A DNA stretch of 10,367 bases from CAZOOA01 sp964581355 (GTDB taxonomy: Bacteria; Bacillota; Dethiobacteria; DTU022; UBA8154): the NCBI GenBank assembly GCA_964581355.1, contig CAZOOA010000088.1:1-10367 (forward strand), given 5' to 3'. Numbering within the stretch: position 1 is the first letter of the stretch; each line of letters opens with the position of its first letter. A model generated the notes under the pieces. It ran no database searches, was not told the origin of the DNA, and saw nothing but the letters and a program-made list of their open reading frames with translations. The translations under genes were made by a program, and so were the position numbers. Positions 6,220 to 10,367 of this stretch are shown here, one piece after another.

Positions 6220-6585
6220 TCATAATTGCAAACTTTCTCGGGTCTTTCGATTATTGATAATATCAATTAATTTAGTAATACTCCAGGCGAGTATAGTATA
6301 AACAATCATTGCTATAATAAGAGCTGGCTCTAAAACCGATTGTGTTTCTATACCCTCTGTAACGGACATTCTGAATATGCCCGCAAATGGGGCCAGAAAT
6401 AGGTTTGTAACAGAATAGATGATGGCCACAAAGGTGCTTTCAGGATTTGCTCCGAGAACTTTAAAAGCAAGCCGGAATGCAAATAAAACTTGTAAAGCAC
6501 CCAGAATATAATAGATAATTCTTCTGGTCTTTATGTTTCCTTCGTTTTCATGCATGTTTTCATGCACTACATTGATTTTTTCCAT
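6220..6585 (-). CDS. YggT family membrane protein
   Basis: A 121-residue protein with a charged, Glu/Asn/His-rich N-terminal tail (MEKINVVHENMHENEGNIKT) followed by three predicted membrane helices at about 23-45, 51-71 and 86-109. The pattern LGALQVLFAFRLAFKVLGANPES then NLFLAPFAGIFR matches the YggT repeat of proline-containing hydrophobic segments; the final helix and the tail IDIINNRKTRES follow. YggT proteins are linked to membrane and osmotic or division-site functions, but no reaction is known. The ATG at 6585 has AGGAG ten bases upstream. An upstream in-frame ATG at 6630 sits one base from a GGAGG and would add 15 basic residues; it is less likely. A probable small ORF lies upstream in the same transcript. 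Confidence 0.82.
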   Translation of the reverse strand: MEKINVVHENMHENEGNIKTRRIIYYILGALQVLFAFRLAFKVLGANPESTFVAIIYSVTNLFLAPFAGIFRMSVTEGIETQSVLEPALIIAMIVYTILAWSITKLIDIINNRKTRESLQL

Positions 6586-6631
6586 TGTTTGATCGCTCCT
6601 TTTTTTTGATCTCGCTTTTAATCGTGTCATT

Positions 6632-6655
6632 CCTCCGTTCAACCCTCCGTTCAAC
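6632..6655. repeat. 12-bp tandem repeat carrying two Shine-Dalgarno cores
   Basis: cctccgttcaac occurs twice in direct succession (6632-6643 and 6644-6655). On the minus strand each unit supplies a GGAGG, just upstream of the in-frame ATG at 6630 ahead of the YggT start. It may be slippage-generated and could affect which start is used. Confidence 0.8.
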
Positions 6656-6672
6656 TCCGCTTAGCGCTGACA

Positions 6673-6831
6673 TTAGCCTGCGCTTTCTCCTTCAGCTTGT
6701 TTAAGTCGGCCTGCCATCCAGTTGAACCCCTTCTTTTGCCATGACAGTTCTTTCTCGTTCAAGTAATTCTCTTCCTTATCCTTTTTTGAGATAAAAATGT
6801 TTTCACATCTTTCAACCCCTACAGATACCAC
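6673..6831 (-). CDS. Possible small ORF, C-terminus weakly CsbD-like
   Basis: The frame is open from an ATG at 6879 that lies inside the promoter-like element and so is unlikely as a start; a GTG at 6831 with GAAGG ten bases upstream gives 52 residues, and a TTG at 6762 preceded by AAGGA gives 29. The product is hydrophilic. Its end, NWMAGRLKQAEGESAG, resembles the NxxAGKxKEAxGK stretch that opens CsbD-type general stress proteins, but the rest of that family is missing, so this could be a truncated copy or chance. It ends about 90 bases before the YggT start and is probably on the same transcript, behind the element at 6853-6892. Confidence 0.3.
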   Translation of the reverse strand: MVSVGVERCENIFISKKDKEENYLNEKELSWQKKGFNWMAGRLKQAEGESAG

Positions 6832-6852
6832 CCTATTAGAACCTTCATTATA

Positions 6853-6892
6853 CATAGTATCAAACGGAATGCTTAGCATTCTATTAGCAATA
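6853..6892 (-). promoter_or_regulatory. Shared 40-base promoter-like element, copy C (upstream of small ORF and yggT)
   Basis: The minus strand reads TATTGCTAATAGA, three variable bases, CTAAGCAT, then TCCGTTTGATACTATG, aligning without gaps to the other three copies; TACTAT is the -10-like hexamer. A second TATTGCTAA unit is duplicated directly upstream (to about 6901), and this copy also contains the perfect inverted repeat GAATGC TAA GCATTC. It would drive the small ORF and probably yggT. Confidence 0.55.
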
Positions 6893-6949
6893 TTAGCAAT
6901 ATCTTAATTATTTCCTAAATTGTTTGCAGCATAAAAGTGATTCCAGGAA

Positions 6950-7051
6950 TTATCCATGGCCCGGGGTGAAGGTAATATCATAAAGTTCTTGGGTAAGCTG
7001 CAGAAGACCCAGAGCTTCCAGCTCTTTTCTGTTCGCATCTAGATCCTCTCT
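6950..7051 (-). other. Orphan coding-like frame after the penicillin-binding protein
   Basis: In a frame different from the penicillin-binding protein, 33 codons read REDLDANRKELEALG, LLQLTQELYD, ITFTPGHG before a stop at 6952-6950. The heptad-like leucine pattern looks like real protein, yet there is no start codon, and the frame begins inside the end of the upstream gene. It may be the former C-terminus of that protein cut off by a frameshift in the repeat region, or a fragment of a lost gene. The rest of the 450 bases from 6586 to 7038 holds the small ORF, promoter-like copy C and short repeats; I see no other gene there. An imperfect hairpin (7001-7031) has no strong T-run. Confidence 0.3.
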
Positions 7052-9732
7052 TCATCACCTGCATCTCCTGTATCGTCTTCATCACCTACATCGCCTGCAT
7101 CGCCCTCATCGCCTGCATCACCCTCATCGCCTGCATCATCTGCATCATCTGCATCATCTTCATCACCTGCATCACCCTCATCGCCTGCATTATCTTCATC
7201 ACCTGCATCGTCTGCATCAGGAGTTTCCGGTGGTTCTTCTTCGTAATCTTCTTCAGGTGATTCTGCATCACCAGCTGGCTCCAGTACTTCTTCTGTTAAT
7301 TCCTCATTTTCATCTCTGGTGGAAGGAACTTTTATATCGGTGACGGCTAATTCTAACCAATCACCATCTTCGTTATAAGCAAATAGGTGATAAGTATACT
7401 CTTTGCCCGCTGTCAGCCCATCATCAACAAAATAGTTTTCTAAACCCCCTAATGTATCTAAATGCGTAAGGTCATCTTCACCAACGGCTTGTCTGTATAA
7501 ATATAATATCTGCTCCGCTTTTTCAGTGCCCCTGTCCCACGAGAGTTGAGCTCTCAGCGGGTTGTAAGACAAGTGCGCAGTAAAACCTGAAAGAGTGCGG
7601 ACATCATCCGGTTCTTTTTTAACCTGTTTAACATGCAGGTTGCAATTTTCTCGAGGTACGCGGCGTATTGGAAAAATTTCACTAACGATGCTGCCAGATG
7701 GACAGTGATTACCCGCTCTTAAACCGGACTTGCTGCAAATATTAACCGGCTCGCTGATACCCGATGGTCTTTCAAAATCAACCGCGGGATCATCGCCCAT
7801 TATCTGATTAATAAGCTGGTTCATAAAAACAATCGTGGAACTGCTTCCTCCCTGGATTCTGCCAAGCTTTTGTATATCATGGCCCATCCAAAAAGACACA
7901 ACCAGATCCGGGGTGTATGCCACCAGGTATGCATCACGGTTATCGCTTGTGGTGCCTGTTTTCCCGGCTACCGGACGTCCTACATTCAGCCGGGAGGCTG
8001 TACCTCTATGCACGGCATCTTTTAGCATATGGGTCACCAGGTATGCGGTTTGGGTAGATAATACGTCATCGGGTTCATTGCCATATTCATAGATGACGTT
8101 TCCCGATGCATCTTCGATTCTCTTTACTGTGTGAAGTTTTGTTTTGAGTCCCTGGTTGGCCAGAACGCCAAATGCCTGTGCCATATCAAAAGCTGTAACA
8201 CCATGCGTCATTCCGCCGAGGGCCGTTGCTAAATTGTAATCATCGGGATGAATAGTTGATATTCCCATTCGCTCGGCATATTCCAGGCCAACTTCGGGTG
8301 TGATCATTTCAAAGGTTTTAATGGCTGGGATGTTTAATGAATGCACGAGGGCTTCCCTTGCAGTCACCGGTCCATGGAAACGTCTGCCAAAATTTTCAGG
8401 TGCCCAGCTTCCCCGGGTAAAGGGAGAATCATCTATAATGGACCCTGGCGTCATTAAGTTTTCTTCAATGGCAGGCGCATAAGCGAAAATGGGTTTGCCT
8501 GCCGAGCCTGGCTGGCGACGGCTCAAATAACGCAAATTCTGGTTTTGTTCACAATATTCTCTACCGCCTACGAGGGCCAATACTTCTCCAGTTGCCGGGT
8601 GGGTGACAACTGCAGCAGATTGAGGTTGGGGGATACCATTTTCCACGATCACTTCTTCGGGGTAGCTGGCATAATTACTTTCTGATAATAATTGTTTCAT
8701 TTTGTCCATGTCAATCCGAGCCGTTTGCTGGGGATAGAGATTTTCATCGTTCAGTATGTCTTCAGTCCTTTGTTGAATTTCGGCATCGAGGGTGGTGTAA
8801 ACCCGCAATCCAGCATTGTAAATAACCGAGTATGCATCTTCCCTGGTTTCGTACTCGGGCATGGATACCAAAATATCGATCATTTCATGATGCAGAACGT
8901 AATCAACAAAATATGGAAATTGGTGCCCCCGTAAAGGAGGTTCAGCAAAATAAAGTTCCGTGTTTCTGGCCTCTCGCAGTGCGGAATTGCTGATAAAGCC
9001 CAGTTCGTGCATTTTGCTTAAGACAAGAGATTGCCTTTGCATGGCAACTTCCTGGTTTCTGTATGGAGAGTAATAATTCGGTGAGCGGGGTATACCGGCT
9101 AACATGGCAGCTTCGGCGACATCTAATTCCCCGACACTTTTGTCAAAATAAACATTAGCGGCGGCTTCTACTCCATAAGCCCCGTGGGCAAAATAGATTT
9201 CGTTTAAGTAGATTTCCAGGATTTCGCTTTTTGAATACAGCCTTTCCATTTTTAAAGAAAGCCAGGCTTCCTGAACTTTTCTACGGAACGTTTTCTCTGG
9301 AGTCAGAAAGACGTTTTTAATTAGCTGCTGCGTAATTGTACTTCCGCCCTGCTCCGTCCAGTCTCCATGTCTCAGGTTTGCTACAAAAGCCCTGGTAATG
9401 GCGGTTGTATCAACACCATAATGATCATAGAACCGTTCATCTTCTATGGCAATAAAAGCATCAATTACATGTTCCGGTATCGTTTCGAGCGGAATTTCAA
9501 TGCGATTTTGTTCGTCATATAACTCTGCAAGCTCAACTCCGTTACGATCAAAAATATAAGAGGTTAATACAGGCCGCAAAGTTCCCGCATTAAACTCGGG
9601 AGCATCTTTTACGTAAGAATAGACAATACTTAGCGCACCCGCTCCGATAACGATTACTAAAATTACCAAGAACAGTAAAGCAATTTTAAGCAATCTTAAA
9701 AGGGATGTCCGTTTCCTTGCTTTTCCTGTCAT
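7039..9732 (-). CDS. Class A penicillin-binding protein (PBP1A family) with fibronectin-like domain and acidic repeat tail
   Basis: This bifunctional enzyme polymerises lipid II into glycan strands and cross-links the peptides outside the membrane. Numbering from the ATG at 9732: a basic cytosolic tail and one membrane helix (about 12-38); a glycosyltransferase family 51 domain (about 60-235) with the catalytic glutamate E97 in IEDERFYDHYG, GGSTITQQL, RKVQEAWLS and EILEIYLNEIYF; a transpeptidase domain (about 300-650) with S410-x-x-K in PGSAGKP, SLN at 465-467 and KTG at 591-593; three cysteines in the linker (667, 677, 697); a fibronectin type III-like domain (about 712-805); then roughly 90 residues almost only D, E, G and A. 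At 897 residues it is longer than usual because of the last two parts. ATG 9732 has AGGAG eight bases upstream, while the in-frame GTG at 9741 overlaps that site, so I prefer the ATG. Its promoter region has the shared element and a palindrome. Confidence 0.95.
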   Translation of the reverse strand: MTGKARKRTSLLRLLKIALLFLVILVIVIGAGALSIVYSYVKDAPEFNAGTLRPVLTSYIFDRNGVELAELYDEQNRIEIPLETIPEHVIDAFIAIEDERFYDHYGVDTTAITRAFVANLRHGDWTEQGGSTITQQLIKNVFLTPEKTFRRKVQEAWLSLKMERLYSKSEILEIYLNEIYFAHGAYGVEAAANVYFDKSVGELDVAEAAMLAGIPRSPNYYSPYRNQEVAMQRQSLVLSKMHELGFISNSALREARNTELYFAEPPLRGHQFPYFVDYVLHHEMIDILVSMPEYETREDAYSVIYNAGLRVYTTLDAEIQQRTEDILNDENLYPQQTARIDMDKMKQLLSESNYASYPEEVIVENGIPQPQSAAVVTHPATGEVLALVGGREYCEQNQNLRYLSRRQPGSAGKPIFAYAPAIEENLMTPGSIIDDSPFTRGSWAPENFGRRFHGPVTAREALVHSLNIPAIKTFEMITPEVGLEYAERMGISTIHPDDYNLATALGGMTHGVTAFDMAQAFGVLANQGLKTKLHTVKRIEDASGNVIYEYGNEPDDVLSTQTAYLVTHMLKDAVHRGTASRLNVGRPVAGKTGTTSDNRDAYLVAYTPDLVVSFWMGHDIQKLGRIQGGSSSTIVFMNQLINQIMGDDPAVDFERPSGISEPVNICSKSGLRAGNHCPSGSIVSEIFPIRRVPRENCNLHVKQVKKEPDDVRTLSGFTAHLSYNPLRAQLSWDRGTEKAEQILYLYRQAVGEDDLTHLDTLGGLENYFVDDGLTAGKEYTYHLFAYNEDGDWLELAVTDIKVPSTRDENEELTEEVLEPAGDAESPEEDYEEEPPETPDADDAGDEDNAGDEGDAGDEDDADDADDAGDEGDAGDEGDAGDVGDEDDTGDAGDEERI
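7051..7220. repeat. Degenerate trinucleotide/12-18-mer minisatellite within the PBP gene
   Basis: Variants of tcatcgcctgca and tcatcacctgca repeat through about 170 bases, always in register with codons so that the minus strand encodes GDEGDA, DDADDA and related units. The 25-base stretch from cctgcatc to ctgcat occurs identically twice (within about 7110-7135 and 7165-7191). Codon-register repeats of this sort expand and contract by slippage, so tail length probably differs among strains. Confidence 0.85.
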
Positions 9733-9761
9733 CCCGTTCACTCCTTCGCAATTATTATCTT

Positions 9762-9775
9762 GATGTAATTACATC
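9762..9775. promoter_or_regulatory. Perfect 14-bp palindrome over the PBP -10 region
   Basis: gatgtaattacatc is a perfect inverted repeat lying about 30-43 bases before the PBP start. Its left end on the minus strand overlaps the TAAGAT hexamer of the shared element, exactly where a repressor would block transcription start. None of the other three copies of the element has this palindrome, so it would be a PBP-specific operator. The cognate regulator is unknown. Confidence 0.45.
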
Positions 9776-9811
9776 TTATTGCACGGGGTGCTCAGGAGTC
9801 TATTAGCAATA
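9772..9811 (-). promoter_or_regulatory. Shared 40-base promoter-like element, copy B (upstream of PBP)
   Basis: The minus strand reads TATTGCTAATAGA, three variable bases, CTGAGCAC, then CCCGTGCAATAAGATG. It matches copy A (upstream of dfx) most closely, including the GCAC CCC GTGC inverted repeat, and is aligned without gaps. TAAGAT is the -10-like hexamer about 35-40 bases before the PBP start. It lies in the 120-base gap between the membrane cytochrome-like gene and PBP. Confidence 0.6.
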
Positions 9812-9852
9812 TTTCCATTTTTTTTTCAATGTCTTGTGGTGTTGAATGCCCG

Positions 9853-10341
9853 CTACAAGATTCCAAAGTTCTGCAACGCGTGGATAACAAGGACAATGAA
9901 CAAAGAAAGACTCAACCCCACGTGGAACAGGCGCCACGACTCACGTTTTTGGGTCAATAGTCCGAATCGCATCATAAAACCGGTAGCTACGATAACCATA
10001 AGAAGGAGATAAGTTGCAAGGCCTGCTCCCAAGTCAGGCGCAAACTCTGCAGGACGACCCATCTGTTGCGCAAAATGTACCGATATAAAAATGACTGCCA
10101 GCAAATACCCAAACACGTGAACTTTCAGGAGTGTGCCGCGATTAACTGTAGTATAACGCTTCATATAGGCGAATACTAGGATGAAAATGAGGAGGTACGC
10201 TCCTCCTATGATCGAAAGCCAGTGATGCAAGAAGAAGGGCCCAATTGAAAAGTGAAGATCCCATAAACTCATGTAAGTGCCAACACCTACGAAGATGAGG
10301 ATCACCAGGAGCCCTACTGCAAGTCTGAATTGATTTTTCAT
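9853..10341 (-). CDS. Small polytopic membrane protein, probable b-type cytochrome
   Basis: The 162 residues form about five membrane helices (7-27, 39-59, 74-92, 105-124, 136-156). Histidines fall in pairs spaced exactly 14 residues inside two helices: H75 (LLKVHVFG) and H89 (ISVHFAQQ), and H140 (RLFHVG) and H154 (LVIHALQ); H39 and H40 lie at the start of another helix. That 14-residue spacing in two parallel helices is the classic way b-type cytochromes hold two haems, here H75 with H140 and H89 with H154. The fold resembles cytochrome b561 / ferric reductase-like proteins, but I cannot name the family. A quinone or thiol-linked electron-transfer role is inference. GGGGG lies about ten bases upstream of the ATG at 10341. 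No partner subunit is in the window; any upstream gene lies beyond its end. Confidence 0.7.
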   Translation of the reverse strand: MKNQFRLAVGLLVILIFVGVGTYMSLWDLHFSIGPFFLHHWLSIIGGAYLLIFILVFAYMKRYTTVNRGTLLKVHVFGYLLAVIFISVHFAQQMGRPAEFAPDLGAGLATYLLLMVIVATGFMMRFGLLTQKRESWRLFHVGLSLSLFIVLVIHALQNFGIL

Positions 10342-10367
10342 GTTCGTTCATCCCCCTTAAATTGAAT

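Noticed and set aside
6647..6676. GCTAAT then CTAAGC on the minus strand before yggT as a further copy of the shared element
   Set aside because: The spacing is one base too long and no -10-like hexamer follows; most likely coincidence.
7051..7220. Regular repeats that might suggest a CRISPR array
   Set aside because: The units are 3-18 bases, in codon register within the PBP frame, and have no unique spacers.
7086..7271. Methionine/glutamine-rich 61-codon minus-strand frame
   Set aside because: It is the out-of-frame reading of the trinucleotide repeat in the PBP gene, with no ribosome binding site.

Overview
The window reads as chromosomal DNA of an anaerobic or microaerophilic endospore-lineage Firmicute (Clostridia-like). 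The reasons are strong AGGAGG-type ribosome binding sites before nearly every gene, a desulfoferrodoxin for superoxide defence, a Gram-positive style class A penicillin-binding protein and MurA, and many small membrane or lysine-rich proteins. The very acidic extracellular tail of the penicillin-binding protein together with a sulfur oxygenase/reductase would fit a salt- or alkali-adapted sulfur-metabolising bacterium such as Dethiobacter-like organisms, but that taxonomic guess is inference. Every confidently called gene lies on the minus strand, so transcription runs from high to low coordinates.

In transcription order (right to left): a small multi-helix membrane protein with paired histidines, probably a b-type cytochrome (10341-9853); a class A penicillin-binding protein with a C-terminal fibronectin-like domain and a repeat-encoded acidic tail (9732-7039); a 450-base poorly coding stretch with a possible small CsbD-like ORF (6831-6673); a YggT-type membrane protein (6585-6220); MurA (6113-4818); two tiny membrane ORFs (4807-4563); a 66-residue lysine-rich protein (4421-4221); a DUF2062 membrane protein (3982-3488); desulfoferrodoxin (3313-2939); a pyridine nucleotide-disulfide oxidoreductase (2860-1499); sulfur oxygenase/reductase (1280-351); and a decayed metallophosphatase/5'-nucleotidase gene (351-50). 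A remnant resembling an NfeD-type membrane protease lies between the oxidoreductase and the sulfur oxygenase/reductase.

Two themes stand out. The left 3.3 kb is a redox and sulfur block: superoxide reduction, flavin disulfide reduction and oxygen-dependent sulfur disproportionation, with a relic of a SoxB-related phosphoesterase fold downstream. The middle and right part is cell envelope: peptidoglycan precursor synthesis, peptidoglycan polymerisation and several small membrane proteins.

The most novel signal is non-coding. A gapless 40-base element occurs four times, always in the same orientation and upstream of minus-strand genes: desulfoferrodoxin, the penicillin-binding protein, the lysine-rich protein and the small ORF ahead of yggT. 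It carries an imperfect dyad followed by a -10-like hexamer at a fixed distance. I interpret it as a shared regulated promoter that ties envelope and oxidative-stress genes into one regulon. No RNA gene, CRISPR array, transposase or phage gene was seen.
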